Source: Alteromonas gracilis (GTDB lineage Bacteria > Pseudomonadota > Gammaproteobacteria > Enterobacterales > Alteromonadaceae). From it: a stretch of DNA of 64,000 bases. Below are positions 40,190 to 49,712 of this stretch, one piece after another. The number at the start of each line of letters is the position of its first letter. Position 1 is the stretch's first letter. The stretch covers positions 1 through 64,000 of the forward strand of contig NZ_PVNO01000001.1 of the NCBI RefSeq assembly GCF_002993325.1, in the 5' to 3' direction. A model generated the notes under the pieces. The model was given only the letters and a program-made list of their open reading frames with translations, did no database searches and had not been told where the DNA came from. Both the position numbers and the translations under genes were made by a program.

Positions 40190-42100
40190 ATGCGTTTTAC
40201 TCCCACTTTACTGGCAATTTCACTGTATTCATTGTTCTCTCAGAATGTTCTTGCTCAATCTAACGAACAAGATGATATGGAGAGCATCACTGTTACAGCT
40301 TCTGGCTTCGAACAACTTTTGTCACAAGCTCCCGCGTCAGTAAGCGTTATCGATAGAAAGCAACTTGTACAGCGCGCATACAAAGATATTACCGACGCCC
40401 TTCGCGATGTACCCGGTGTCACGGTTACGGGTGGCGGATACCGCCAAGATATAAGTGTTCGGGGCCTACCTGCACAATACACATCTATACTTGTTGATGG
40501 AAAAAAACAAACAGGTAGAGAGTCTCAGCCAAATGGCAGCGGCGGGTATGAACAAGATTGGTTGCCGCCATTGGACAGTATCGAACGAATTGAAATTGTG
40601 CGCGGGCCCATGTCTACCTTGTATGGTTCCGATGCAATGGGTGGCGTGATCAATATCATTACGCGAAAGAACTTTAGAAAGTGGAGCGGCAACCTTCGCG
40701 CAGAAACTAAAATTCAAGAAAACTCTGACAGTGGAACAGATAGTCAAGTCCAGCTCGCGTTTTCTGGGCCGTTAATCGAAAATTTGTTGAGCATTACAGC
40801 CAGCGGCCTTTATCAAAAGCGAGAAGAAGACAATATTGAGCGTGGTTATGCAGAAAAAGACCTCAGTAATATTCGTACAGCGTTTCACTTAACACCTAAC
40901 ACGACAGATGTACTAACGTTTGAATTCATTTCTCAAGATCAGACCCGCACCGCTACACCCGGTAAGTCTTTGCCAGAAAGAAACTCTTTATCAGAATTAG
41001 AGAGCGATAGGCAATCATATGCGCTGACTCACGAGGGGAAATATGGCGATGTGACTGCTCGCAGTTATATTCAGCAAGAGTCGGTAGAGAATGTGGGGAG
41101 AGACATCACCATTGATAATTTAGTGATAAATTCTCAATGGTCTTGGGTTGTTAGCGACAGTCATATGCTGACGTTAGGTGCAGAATTCCTTGAAGAGTCA
41201 CTTGATGATTTTGATACAAATGGCGGTGATGCGACCAATATTGAAAATAGCCAGTGGTCTTTCTATGGCGAAGATGAATGGCGCATAACTGATAATTTAG
41301 CTTTTACGCTAGGCATTCGTCTTGATGACAATGAACAGTTTAGTTCCCAAGTTAGTCCTCGCGCCTACGCGGTATACAATATCAACGACAATTGGGTGTT
41401 GAAAGGTGGTGTCTCTACTGGCTATCGCACACCTGAGCTTCGCGAAATGGCTGATGGTTGGATTCAAGAAAGCCGTGGGGGCAACGTTTACGGCAATCCA
41501 GACCTGTCACCAGAAACTACGTTGAACAAAGAGCTTGCTCTGTACTATTCCGGTGATGCTGGCCTAGAGTACAGTATTACTGTCTTTCACAATGACTTCG
41601 ATGACAAAATTGCCATTGCCTCTTGCGAGTTATCTGTTTGCCTAGATGAAACGGATCGCTACAACATCAACGTAGATGAAGCTGAGTCTTACGGCGCTGA
41701 ATTTGCAGCAAAATATAATGTTGGGAATTGGTCATTTAACGGGGCCTACAGCTTTACTCGCTCAGAGCAAAAAACCGGTGAAAATCAAGGTTTGCCTTTA
41801 GTTCAGCAGCCTAAACATTTGTTCACATTGAACACCACATATCGTATTTCTCGAGAAAGCGAAATTTGGTCAAGATGGACCGTGAGGGGAGAAGAAACGG
41901 CGTTAACGTCAGTATCGTCGCGCTCAATTTTGTCTCCCGGCGTTGGTTTGTTTGATATAGGTTACAACACTAAACTAACGCGCAATGTTAAGTTGCAAAC
42001 TGGGCTCTACAATGCATTTGATAAAACTATGCGCTACGAAGAGTTTGGGTATGTTGAAGATGGAAGAAGATTGTGGCTGGGGGTAAATTGGACGTTTTAA
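40190..42100 (+). CDS. TonB-dependent siderophore receptor, iron-regulated
   Basis: The 636-residue outer-membrane protein has a signal peptide ending VLA, a TonB box (ESITVTASGFEQL), a plug with VSVIDRKQLVQRAYKDITDALRDVPGV, ISVRGLPAQYTSILVDGKKQ and RIEIVRGPMSTLYGSDAMGGVINIIT, and a barrel ending in Phe. The size, the SMGGVINI plug pattern and the Fur box point to a CirA/IrgA-type ferric catecholate receptor. ATG 40190 is the start. Its 3' end overlaps the next gene by 28 bases. No siderophore synthesis genes or TonB genes are nearby, so it probably takes up foreign siderophores. Confidence 0.93.
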   Translation: MRFTPTLLAISLYSLFSQNVLAQSNEQDDMESITVTASGFEQLLSQAPASVSVIDRKQLVQRAYKDITDALRDVPGVTVTGGGYRQDISVRGLPAQYTSILVDGKKQTGRESQPNGSGGYEQDWLPPLDSIERIEIVRGPMSTLYGSDAMGGVINIITRKNFRKWSGNLRAETKIQENSDSGTDSQVQLAFSGPLIENLLSITASGLYQKREEDNIERGYAEKDLSNIRTAFHLTPNTTDVLTFEFISQDQTRTATPGKSLPERNSLSELESDRQSYALTHEGKYGDVTARSYIQQESVENVGRDITIDNLVINSQWSWVVSDSHMLTLGAEFLEESLDDFDTNGGDATNIENSQWSFYGEDEWRITDNLAFTLGIRLDDNEQFSSQVSPRAYAVYNINDNWVLKGGVSTGYRTPELREMADGWIQESRGGNVYGNPDLSPETTLNKELALYYSGDAGLEYSITVFHNDFDDKIAIASCELSVCLDETDRYNINVDEAESYGAEFAAKYNVGNWSFNGAYSFTRSEQKTGENQGLPLVQQPKHLFTLNTTYRISRESEIWSRWTVRGEETALTSVSSRSILSPGVGLFDIGYNTKLTRNVKLQTGLYNAFDKTMRYEEFGYVEDGRRLWLGVNWTF

Positions 42101-43122
42101 AAATAGTAGCTGTTGCATGGGCTGTTGGCTTTTGCGCCAATTGCATGGCTAGCTCAACGCTAACTGCTGATGATTATGCTCGTAAGGGGCTAGAGAGCAC
42201 TACGCATTTTCCTGGCTTAGCAAGCTTGTGCGATATCAGTGCTCCGCCCAGAGATATGTTTAAACTCGGTGAAAAGCGACAGGAAAGACCTAAGCGTGCC
42301 GAGAGTGGAAGCAAGCCCGAACGCAAAGGCAAGGGGCGGCGCCAAATACCACCCCAGAAGGTCTTTGATAACCTCTATTACGTGGGGGCAGGCAACGTTG
42401 CAAGTTGGGCAATCGACACAGGCAAGAGCATTGTTCTGGTGGATGCCTTGAATAATAACGAGCAAGCTCAACAGTATATAGTTGATGGCCTTTCTGCACT
42501 CGGGTTAGGCAACAAGCCCATATCTCACCTGATTATTTCTCACGGTCACGGCGATCACTATGGTGGGTTTGAACTTATCAAGTCAACATACAATCCTCGC
42601 ATCGTGATGAGTAATGTAGAGTGGGATTTCCTCGAAAACGATAAATTTGCCAGTTATCGGTGGGGTAAAAAGCCAAGCCGAGACGTGGGCGTAACCGATG
42701 GTGAAACGTTGAAAGTTAACGATACTGAACTCACGCTTTATGTTACGCCAGGTCATACTCCAGGTACGTTAACGGTCATTTTTCCCGTAACTGACGGTAA
42801 CGAACAACATCGGGCTGTGTTATGGGGCGGTACTGGGCTCAACTATGGCCCTGATGTCTCGCGCATTCAGTCTTATACCGACTCTGCCATGACGATGAAA
42901 CGATTAGTAAAAGAACAAAATATTGATGTTTTTTTATCGAACCATCCTAGTCGTGCCGGAACAAGAGAAAAGCTTGAAGCCTTAAGTAACCGGGAAAGTA
43001 ATGAAAAACATGCCTTTGTTCAAGGTCAAGATGTCGTTGTTGAAGCATTTGAACTGCTTGAAAACTGCACACGCGCTCAGTGGATGAGGATTGAGGAAAA
43101 ACAGCACGACCAACGTAATTAG
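42073..43122 (+). CDS. Secreted metallo-beta-lactamase-fold hydrolase
   Basis: The frame opens at GTG 42073 inside the end of the receptor gene, behind a GGAAGA site; TTG 42088 is an alternative with GGGGG upstream. Either start gives a hydrophobic signal segment (IVAVAWAVGFCANCMA) with cleavage near ASS. After a basic region (KRQERPKRAESGSKPERKGK) the MBL domain has the metal motif HGHGDH, a VDAL strand before it, a TPGHTPGTL motif and a late NHPSR. The 349-residue protein is probably periplasmic. Overlap with the receptor suggests translational coupling and shared iron control; a role in processing the imported ligand is an inference. Alternatives are a lactonase or a general phosphodiesterase. 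Confidence 0.88.
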   Translation: MAGGKLDVLKIVAVAWAVGFCANCMASSTLTADDYARKGLESTTHFPGLASLCDISAPPRDMFKLGEKRQERPKRAESGSKPERKGKGRRQIPPQKVFDNLYYVGAGNVASWAIDTGKSIVLVDALNNNEQAQQYIVDGLSALGLGNKPISHLIISHGHGDHYGGFELIKSTYNPRIVMSNVEWDFLENDKFASYRWGKKPSRDVGVTDGETLKVNDTELTLYVTPGHTPGTLTVIFPVTDGNEQHRAVLWGGTGLNYGPDVSRIQSYTDSAMTMKRLVKEQNIDVFLSNHPSRAGTREKLEALSNRESNEKHAFVQGQDVVVEAFELLENCTRAQWMRIEEKQHDQRN

Positions 43123-43193
43123 GTCGCTTGTATCAAGGCAAGAAGAGGGGGCTTGATGGTTGCCTCATCCTCTTGCCAGTTCGTTACCCTATG

Positions 43194-44183
43194 CTATTTG
43201 CAAAGAGTGCGGTGATTGTTAAACCTTCTCACGCTCAGTAAACCCACTGCGAAAATAAAAATCGCAAACGTAGAGGGGGCACTAACTTCAGTTGAAGATG
43301 AGGTGGTAGCAAACGAACTCGCTAGTATGATTTCTCCGTTAACAATGGGATTATTGGTTAGATTAAACACCGGCCCGTTTAACGGCCCACCAGCGGGGAA
43401 AAGTGCATCGTAAAACGCGTTCAGAGAAAAATTATCAAAAGATACTCTTACTGCATTTCGAGACTCAGAGCATGAAGTGTTTGAGCACGACTTTTCAACT
43501 TCATTAACGAATATCCCCAAGCCAAAGTCGGCAATATTCAAACCAGCAAAAAGAGACTGATTTTCAAGTGCAGTAGCCGTAACGCTATTTCCCCACAGGC
43601 TCACCTCCACATCTACGATATCTGACGAACCTACTGTAGACAGGTTCACCATCGGTCCAGATGATGTATACCCATCAATTTGTGACACAGTGGAGAGTAC
43701 ATCAGCACTAAGCGTTAAAAAGCCGCTTATTCCAAGTAAGTCCGAGAATAAGTCGAGGTTAAGGTCGTTAATGGTTCCGCGGCCTGACGTAAAAAAGCTT
43801 GCTTGAACAAAACTCGTTAAAGACGATTGAGATTCACCTTCAATAATGGCCGTAGATGCAATGCTATCAAACTCTGTAACGTCAATCGGGCCGCCCAACA
43901 TACCTGATACGTCTGCGCTTGCGCCGATTATTGTGTCACTCTGTGAATAATTTTCAGGTGCACTACCGCTGGTGTGAGCTAAGTTGATAGTTGAGTTAGC
44001 AACAGCGGTGACAATATTACCTACATTGCTAGTAATGGACAGGTCGACATGGACGGCATTCCCATAACTGCTGCCTATGATAGATGCGTTTGACGAAAAA
44101 CTGACTGCTGCCGAAGCGCAAAATGCGCTCGTTAATATCGTTCTTGCTACTGCTCTTATCACTTTGTTGTTGTGTGGTTGCAT
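43194..44183 (-). CDS. Secreted protein with PEP-CTERM-like sorting tail
   Basis: The 329-residue protein has a signal peptide (cleavage near SNA, residue 34) and a Ser/Thr/Asn/Val-rich body without recognised enzyme motifs. A pair of cysteines lies in CSNTSCS. The last 30 residues form a sorting tail: SAPSTF (a variant of the PEP motif), a hydrophobic segment (AIFIFAVGLLSV) and RRFNNHR. Such tails are cut by an exosortase, which then releases or anchors the protein at the surface. No exosortase is encoded in this window. Ligand or role is unknown. The motif is divergent, so an ordinary C-terminal anchor remains possible. Confidence 0.75.
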   Translation of the reverse strand: MQPHNNKVIRAVARTILTSAFCASAAVSFSSNASIIGSSYGNAVHVDLSITSNVGNIVTAVANSTINLAHTSGSAPENYSQSDTIIGASADVSGMLGGPIDVTEFDSIASTAIIEGESQSSLTSFVQASFFTSGRGTINDLNLDLFSDLLGISGFLTLSADVLSTVSQIDGYTSSGPMVNLSTVGSSDIVDVEVSLWGNSVTATALENQSLFAGLNIADFGLGIFVNEVEKSCSNTSCSESRNAVRVSFDNFSLNAFYDALFPAGGPLNGPVFNLTNNPIVNGEIILASSFATTSSSTEVSAPSTFAIFIFAVGLLSVRRFNNHRTLCK

Positions 44184-44492
44184 GATGAACCCCTCGTTAA
44201 CGGCTTAGCGTGCTGCTAAGCGAGCCTTTTACAAATAAAGCGTAGCCACGAGTATTCAATTCAGTTATGAGGGTTTCCCCCTAAATTTAGACTTTCATAT
44301 AAAGGAGCGGTGGAGAGAGAATCTATGTTGGTAACACAACACTGCTTATTTATTTGTTCCAAATTGCCTATATATTTTGAGTGGAAGAAAGCATATTGTG
44401 CAGAAAAAAATAAAAAGGCCTCTTGCATTTAAGAGGCCTTCGGTGAGTTGGAGAACTAATCACTAATTTGATTAGGAATAGTTAGGGCTGAA
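44184..44492. other. Intergenic region upstream of the PEP-CTERM-like gene
   Basis: About 309 bases that contain the terminator of the SYLF lipoprotein gene (44404-44440) and presumably the promoter of the PEP-CTERM-like gene. I see no frame or repeat. Confidence 0.5.
44404..44440 (-). terminator. Terminator of the SYLF lipoprotein gene
   Basis: On the minus strand AAGGCCTCTT pairs with AAGAGGCCTT around a six-base loop and is followed by a long T-rich tail. Confidence 0.9.
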
Positions 44493-45065
44493 TTAGTTTA
44501 GTTCTTTATCCACCCAAAATTTGGTGCCTTTTACCGTAGCCTGTAACGTTAGACCGCTTTCAGTCATGGTGTAAACCGTTACGTTACCAAGGTAACCTTC
44601 TCCTTCTGCTGAAGCGCCCTTGTTACCCGCTTTTGCTGCTACGTCAGCATTTCCGCCTAATGTCCATCCGTTATCAATGAAGTAGTTCATTGCTTTTTGC
44701 GTGTGGAATACCATTACAATTCGATAATCTTTTGCGCCCAACCCCAGTCCAACGCCGCCTTCTGCCATATTCATATACGTTTTCGCGCCAGTGACGTTAT
44801 TGTTCACAACACCATAGCCTGTGCCTGCGGCAACAAATAAAACATTGATATTGGCGTTGGTAAACACTGCGTAACCCGCAGCATCTCTGATTTGAGAGCG
44901 TGTATCCGGTTTCTCGATGTATAAACGAGTAAGCGCGTTTTCCTGCATGTCTAGAATGGCCTGTTGTTTTTCGGCGACAGTGCCACTACCCATTGAGGCG
45001 CACGCGGTAAGCGTCATAATGGCGGTAAATAGTAGTGATTTGACAGTTAACTTACTAATATTCAT
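44493..45065 (-). CDS. SYLF/YSC84-domain lipoprotein
   Basis: ATG 45065 follows an AAGGAG site and gives 190 residues; the longer frame to 45140 adds 25 residues before the real signal. The lipobox TLTACAS puts Cys near residue 22. The body has the SYLF pattern: DAAGYAVFTN, GTGYGVVNN, GAKTYMNMAEGGVGLGLGAKDYR. SYLF domains bind phospholipids. The protein is probably an outer-membrane-anchored periplasmic lipoprotein; function is unknown. Confidence 0.9.
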   Translation of the reverse strand: MNISKLTVKSLLFTAIMTLTACASMGSGTVAEKQQAILDMQENALTRLYIEKPDTRSQIRDAAGYAVFTNANINVLFVAAGTGYGVVNNNVTGAKTYMNMAEGGVGLGLGAKDYRIVMVFHTQKAMNYFIDNGWTLGGNADVAAKAGNKGASAEGEGYLGNVTVYTMTESGLTLQATVKGTKFWVDKELN

Positions 45066-45226
45066 GCAGTTCTCCTTAGCATGTAGGTACTTCACAGCGA
45101 TTAGAAAAAACGGTTTCCATAGAGTCAAACTCAAAAACAAACACGCTTTTCCTACGTTAGTTATGCAGTACGCAAAAAACGTGCTAATCAGTGCAAAATG
45201 CTGTCAAATTGTTCGTTATTTATTGT

Positions 45227-45472
45227 TTACCACTCAATTTCAAGCTCCAATGCCCCTGGATGATCGGTTTGTCCTACCATCTCTTCGTAGGGCGTACTCT
45301 GTCGAAGCCATACTTTATCGAAAGTTTCCGAGTGGAAGTGTTCTCTTATTTCATTCAAACAATGAAATGTCTTTGGTTCAGACTTATTATCACGAACTAG
45401 AGTACGAGCGCTTCCCATGCCTGTTGACGCTAAATAATTACCGCCTTCCAATGACTCTATATATAAATTCAT
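45227..45472 (-). CDS. DUF6482 family small protein
   Basis: The 81-residue protein starts at ATG 45472 behind AAGGGGA. It shows the family pattern MNLYIESLEGGNYLAS, then TLVRDNKSEPKTF and a C-terminal YEEMVGQ. No signal or membrane segment is present. The function of this small family of marine and pseudomonad proteins is not known. A longer frame on the opposite strand overlaps it but has no family resemblance. Confidence 0.8.
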   Translation of the reverse strand: MNLYIESLEGGNYLASTGMGSARTLVRDNKSEPKTFHCLNEIREHFHSETFDKVWLRQSTPYEEMVGQTDHPGALELEIEW

Positions 45473-45616
45473 AAAAGTATCCCCTTAATGTCGCCGTTAA
45501 TAATTACAACTGCTTTATATTAATTAGTTGAAACCCCGTACTATGATCATTAATTTTGTGTCATAGTCTCAGCGCAAAGACGTCAAGCATTTTTGTTTCT
45601 ATAGTTCTAGAACTAA

Positions 45617-46099
45617 TCACCACCACTTGTTCGTACATATCATTATTCCCGTTGTCTTCAAGCTATCGTGTACGCGCTGCTTATCATCCGCGTTTAAAAA
45701 AGCACCAAGCTCAAACTGTTGAAGGTGGGTTTGCAGTACCAATCGGGGAAGGCGCTTTTTTTCAGTATCTTTGAAAAAATAAAGGGATGTGTCGTGGCGA
45801 GGAAAACGCAAATGAGCGCCATTTGAACATTGAACAAAAATAGTTTGAGGGGAAATTAGCACCGTTTGCCATTGGTAGGTGGCTTTTGAAACCAAATACA
45901 TAATGAGTGTCAGTAACCCTACTTCTATTCCAGCAAATGGTAAAATGACCCATGCGCCCGCAAATGCCCACGCGATGGCAATTGAGCTTATAAACAGCCC
46001 GAAGCTTGCCATAAGAAATTTCGTTTGTTGCCATGTTGCCGAGCGATTTGGCGAAAGGTGCAGTTGCACCTGCTGCTCAAATGTAGATACTTCAACCAT
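45617..46099 (-). CDS. DUF2244 family membrane protein
   Basis: The 160-residue protein has LSPNRSATWQQTKF followed by two close membrane spans (about residues 30-47 and 49-69) with a PFAGIEVG turn, the DUF2244 pattern. The C-terminal half is cytoplasmic and basic. In other bacteria the family often neighbours cytochrome oxidase genes; here none is close. The gene is divergent from the TauE-type gene. Confidence 0.9.
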   Translation of the reverse strand: MVEVSTFEQQVQLHLSPNRSATWQQTKFLMASFGLFISSIAIAWAFAGAWVILPFAGIEVGLLTLIMYLVSKATYQWQTVLISPQTIFVQCSNGAHLRFPRHDTSLYFFKDTEKKRLPRLVLQTHLQQFELGAFLNADDKQRVHDSLKTTGIMICTNKWW

Positions 46100-46248
46100 G
46101 TTTTTACAAAATGCTGTATACGATAATTGTGTAAGTAAAAGCTTATACGCGATGTAATAACAATAGTTTGAAATTTGTACAAATGCGATTTGCTATTTAG
46201 TGCATTTAGCTTGTAACCGAATATTGTCGTATTTTTTTAAGGACCATT

Positions 46249-47160
46249 GTGACTTCTTTTATCAAGCGAAACCCTGGCAAGAAATTACTGCTTGGCACGT
46301 TGTTATGTGCTTGGATAATCTTATTACTCGCCCAGCCTTCTACTTTAGAACTCATTAAAGATTATGGCCTGTTCGGTGGGCTTGGAGTGGTTGGCGCTAT
46401 TTTTGCGAATGCTACTGGTGCTGGTGGTGGCGTTGTCTTCGTGCCGTTTTTTAATTACTTACTGTTTTCGCCACAAAGCGTGGTGGCGACGAGTTTTGCC
46501 ATTCAGTGCTGCGGCATGACGGCAGGGGCGCTGACGTGGGCCACCTATTTTAGACAGCAACACCGCCATGACGATTATTGGAAAGCGCTACCAAGCGCAT
46601 TAATGCTGTCGGTTCCTGCGTCGATTTGTGGAATAGGATTCGCTCAATATTCTTCACAAAGTACGCGATTACTTGAGCAATTTTGGGGTGGGGCTAACAA
46701 CCTGCATATCGCTTTTGGAAGCTTTTCCATCTTACTAGCAATAGCGATTTTCGCTTCTATTCCGCTGATGAAGCGTACACATTTCGAAAAAGATCTCTCC
46801 ACAAAAGATTTAGTGTTGCTGCCATTCATCGGCTTTGTTGGAGGAATTATTACGGCGTGGCTATCTGTAGGCGTGGGGGAACTTGTTGCAGTATACCTAA
46901 TTATTCGTGGCTTTAACGTAACTATGTCCATCGCTATCGCCGTCATTTTATCTGCCTTTACTGTGTGGTCATCCTTGCCTTATCACGTATTTATTAGCGA
47001 CGCTATTGTGTGGCATGTGGTCTTGTTTGCCGGTGCGGGAGCCATCGTGGGTGGAATGATAGCCAAATACGTGGTTTTGGCATTCTCTGTACAGCGATTA
47101 AAACTTTTTTTCGGCATGTGGGTACTAATTTTAGGTATGACGAGTTTACCTATATTTTAA
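46249..47160 (+). CDS. TauE/SafE family sulfite-exporter-like membrane protein
   Basis: GTG 46249 follows AAGGA and opens a 303-residue protein with about eight membrane spans. The N-terminal repeat has ANATGAGGGVVFVPFFNYL and the second repeat GGIITAWLSVGVGELVAVYLII, the duplicated TauE motifs. The family exports or takes up small organosulfur or organic anions; the substrate cannot be told from sequence. It stands alone between a divergent DUF2244 gene and the GH13 gene. Confidence 0.92.
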   Translation: MTSFIKRNPGKKLLLGTLLCAWIILLLAQPSTLELIKDYGLFGGLGVVGAIFANATGAGGGVVFVPFFNYLLFSPQSVVATSFAIQCCGMTAGALTWATYFRQQHRHDDYWKALPSALMLSVPASICGIGFAQYSSQSTRLLEQFWGGANNLHIAFGSFSILLAIAIFASIPLMKRTHFEKDLSTKDLVLLPFIGFVGGIITAWLSVGVGELVAVYLIIRGFNVTMSIAIAVILSAFTVWSSLPYHVFISDAIVWHVVLFAGAGAIVGGMIAKYVVLAFSVQRLKLFFGMWVLILGMTSLPIF

Positions 47161-47262
47161 GCCGCTCAATTAATGGTATTTAAGTGACTGACAGGTTACG
47201 AGCTAACAATTACCCCAGGCGCAAACTCAGTTTTCAATTTCGCATGAACAAGGAAAGATAAT

Positions 47263-48567
47263 ATGGATATCAATCCTGAACCTCAGAAACGCTACAACGT
47301 TTTGCAGCCACAATGGTCTTCGCATGCTGTCATCTATCAGGTGAACACGCGGCAGTTTTCGAAAAAAGGAAATTTTGACGGGGTAAGAGAAGGGCTAGCT
47401 CACATAAAGTCTCTTGGAGCAGATATTGTCTGGTTAATGCCTATACATCCTATTGGGGAAAAAAATCGCAAAGGTGAGTTGGGAAGCCCTTATGCGGTTA
47501 AAGACTATTTAGCAGTAAATCCAGAATTCGGAACTGAAAAGGATTTTAAAGCACTGGTAGATGAGGCACATCGATTATCGTTAAAGATAATTATCGACTG
47601 GGTGCCAAATCACAGCGCGTGGGATAATCCTTTAGTAGACCAATACCCAGAATGGTACGCCAAAGATTATAAAGGAGACTTTCGTCCTTCTCCCTGGTGG
47701 GATTGGAGTGACATTATTGAGTTTGATTATGAGCAAGTCGGTTTAAGAAAATACATGATTGAGGCCCTATGCTACTGGGTCGAGACCTTTGATATTGACG
47801 GCTTTCGTTGTGATGTAGCGGGCTATGTACCCAATGATTTTTGGCAACAAGCGGTAAGAAAACTAAACACCATTAAACCTGTGTTTATGTTGGCGGAATG
47901 GGAAAATCGCGATTTACATGAAAATGCCTTCAATATGACGTATGCATGGAGCTGGAACGAAACGCTTCATGAGCTGGCGCATGGTCGATGCTCACTTGAT
48001 AGGCTGCGTAAATACTATTCGTGGAACGAGAGAAGCTGGCCGCATTCCGCTTACAGAATGACGTTTGTTAGCAATCACGATAAAAACGCGTGGGACGGCA
48101 CGCACCGTGAGCAGTTCGGTGATGCGCTTGAGGCATGTATTGCCCTTTCTGTAGTGGGTGAGGGCATGCCACTAATACACAACGGGCAGGAAGCTGGTGA
48201 AACGAAACGGCTAGCTTTTTTTGAGCGAGATCCTATCGATTGGCAAGAGCATGAGATTGGTACGTTGTACCGCAAACTGATAGCGCTTAAAAAATCTAAA
48301 GCGGTATTGGGGAACGGAGAATTTGGAAAAAGAATGATTCAAGTTCCAAACTCCAATATGGATAAAGTGTTTAGCTTTGTACGCCATAACGAAGACGAAA
48401 AAGTGTTTGTGATCATCAATTTTTCTCGCGAAAAAGTAGACGTTATGTTCGCAGAACCTTTGTTTGAAAGTGAGTATGCACATTGGGATTCTGGTGAACA
48501 TATCACTTTTAATGCTGACTCATCTACCAAGCTTGGGCCATGGGAATTTCAAATTTGGGTGGCCTAA
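47263..48567 (+). CDS. GH13 alpha-amylase family glycoside hydrolase, cytoplasmic
   Basis: The 434-residue enzyme has the four GH13 regions: IDWVPNHSA (Asp112, Asn116, His117), GFRCDVAGY with nucleophile Asp184, LAEWEN with acid/base Glu212, and VSNHDKN (His272, Asp273). No signal peptide is present, so it acts inside the cell. A C-terminal beta domain (from about residue 355) is present. The opening VIYQVNTRQFS and size are like maltodextrin- or trehalose-type GH13 enzymes. No other glycan gene is adjacent, so the exact substrate is open. A GGAAAG site precedes ATG 47263. Confidence 0.93.
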   Translation: MDINPEPQKRYNVLQPQWSSHAVIYQVNTRQFSKKGNFDGVREGLAHIKSLGADIVWLMPIHPIGEKNRKGELGSPYAVKDYLAVNPEFGTEKDFKALVDEAHRLSLKIIIDWVPNHSAWDNPLVDQYPEWYAKDYKGDFRPSPWWDWSDIIEFDYEQVGLRKYMIEALCYWVETFDIDGFRCDVAGYVPNDFWQQAVRKLNTIKPVFMLAEWENRDLHENAFNMTYAWSWNETLHELAHGRCSLDRLRKYYSWNERSWPHSAYRMTFVSNHDKNAWDGTHREQFGDALEACIALSVVGEGMPLIHNGQEAGETKRLAFFERDPIDWQEHEIGTLYRKLIALKKSKAVLGNGEFGKRMIQVPNSNMDKVFSFVRHNEDEKVFVIINFSREKVDVMFAEPLFESEYAHWDSGEHITFNADSSTKLGPWEFQIWVA

Positions 48568-48767
48568 TAGGGCTGGCTACTATCGGCTACGGTTTAGATG
48601 GTAGAAGATAAACGTGGTGCGGGTGATGTCTTTTAGTGTTTTGAATCCTTCAGATTAAGACAGCATTTATCGAAATATACTGATCGATATGAGTCTTGCT
48701 CAACTACAAAACCTAAATGAAAGTTCATCATGCTAGTTTACGCTCGAACACATATTAAGGACACCGT

Positions 48768-48989
48768 ATGACGTCTAAAGAATCAAACGAGAAAACAACC
48801 GATCGTTCCCTAGGGAATTTTGCTGCCGTTAAAACCTCGATCGCAAATGGTGATGCTGAGGAAGTAAAGGCGCGATTAGAGGGAAATGCGCTTGATAAGC
48901 TTGAAAAAGATTACCTGATTGATCTTGCGAGATTAAGCGGGAATGCTGAAATGGTGGGCATTATAGAGGCCGTTCCGGTTAGCGATTAA
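48768..48989 (+). CDS. Hypothetical small protein, 73 residues
   Basis: The frame starts at ATG 48768, eight bases after TTAAGGA. The product is soluble, helical and charged: SLGNFAAVKTSIANGDAEEVKARLEGNALDKL, with a helix-turn-helix-like repeat that resembles an ankyrin-type pair of helices. I do not recognise a family. Codon usage resembles the neighbours. Confidence 0.65.
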   Translation: MTSKESNEKTTDRSLGNFAAVKTSIANGDAEEVKARLEGNALDKLEKDYLIDLARLSGNAEMVGIIEAVPVSD

Positions 48990-49062
48990 ATTTGAGAACC
49001 AGAAGGCGGGGAGCAATTGTAACTTAGTATTCTAGGCAAAAATTTATTTTCGAAATGCTTCG

Positions 49063-49464
49063 CTACTCAGGCAAACCTTCAAGTTTTCTTATGTTTACTA
49101 CATTACTTTCCCAAGAGGCTTTGCTGGACATAAAGATATGAGCAGTAGGTATTACTGCTACATCAGTGTCCAGACATCCCGCCGGTACAACTAGTATTCC
49201 TGAGGAGTGGTTGTTTGGCAACGCCGTCCCGCAATCCTTACAGAAGCTTTTTTGGTGTTGGCTTCCGGCAAGTGTAAACGACGAGATGTTGTCTTCACCT
49301 GAACACCAAATTAGCTTGCCCGTCTGAGAAAAAAGGTTAGCAGCAAAGGCGGAACCTGTGTCTTTTTGACAATGCTTACAGTGACACAAATAGAAACTCT
49401 CGAATTCAGCTTCAATCTCAAAAGTTACTGCACCACATAGGCAAGAACCAACATAATTAGTCAT
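49063..49464 (-). CDS. GFA family (glutathione-dependent formaldehyde-activating type) zinc protein
   Basis: ATG 49464 follows AGGAAA and gives 133 residues; the longer frame to 49539 adds 25 residues not seen in the family. The cysteine pattern is that of GFA/CENP-V proteins: CLCG near the N-terminus, CHCKHC and CKDC, which bind two zinc ions. Family members are annotated after a formaldehyde-glutathione enzyme, but that activity is not established for most, so I call only the fold. Confidence 0.92.
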   Translation of the reverse strand: MTNYVGSCLCGAVTFEIEAEFESFYLCHCKHCQKDTGSAFAANLFSQTGKLIWCSGEDNISSFTLAGSQHQKSFCKDCGTALPNNHSSGILVVPAGCLDTDVAVIPTAHIFMSSKASWESNVVNIRKLEGLPE

Positions 49465-49712
49465 AACGTTTCCTGTATCAGACGGAAATAAGGGCAAGTC
49501 TCGCATGCCAAACTCTGCGCTAGCTAAGTATTTACGCATGAACTCGCATCTTTCAAGTACTATTTTTCAACGTACTTGATGCCCCGTGGGCGCCAGGAAA
49601 ATGGATCGAATTGGACTTTCTTACTGCCGGGGGTAGGGCGCAGGTTTAAACGAATAGAAGGAGCTAACGACATGTTAGCCCTGAATATTGAACGATTGCC
49701 CTGTGTAACATT

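Noticed and set aside
43136..43183. Terminator hairpin between the MBL gene and the PEP-CTERM-like gene
   Set aside because: GGCAAGAAGAGG and CCTCTTGCC pair only with a two-base bulge, and neither strand has a T run next to the stem.
44917..45474. 185-codon plus-strand frame
   Set aside because: It is antisense to the SYLF lipoprotein start and to the DUF6482 gene, which both have good ribosome binding sites and family motifs.
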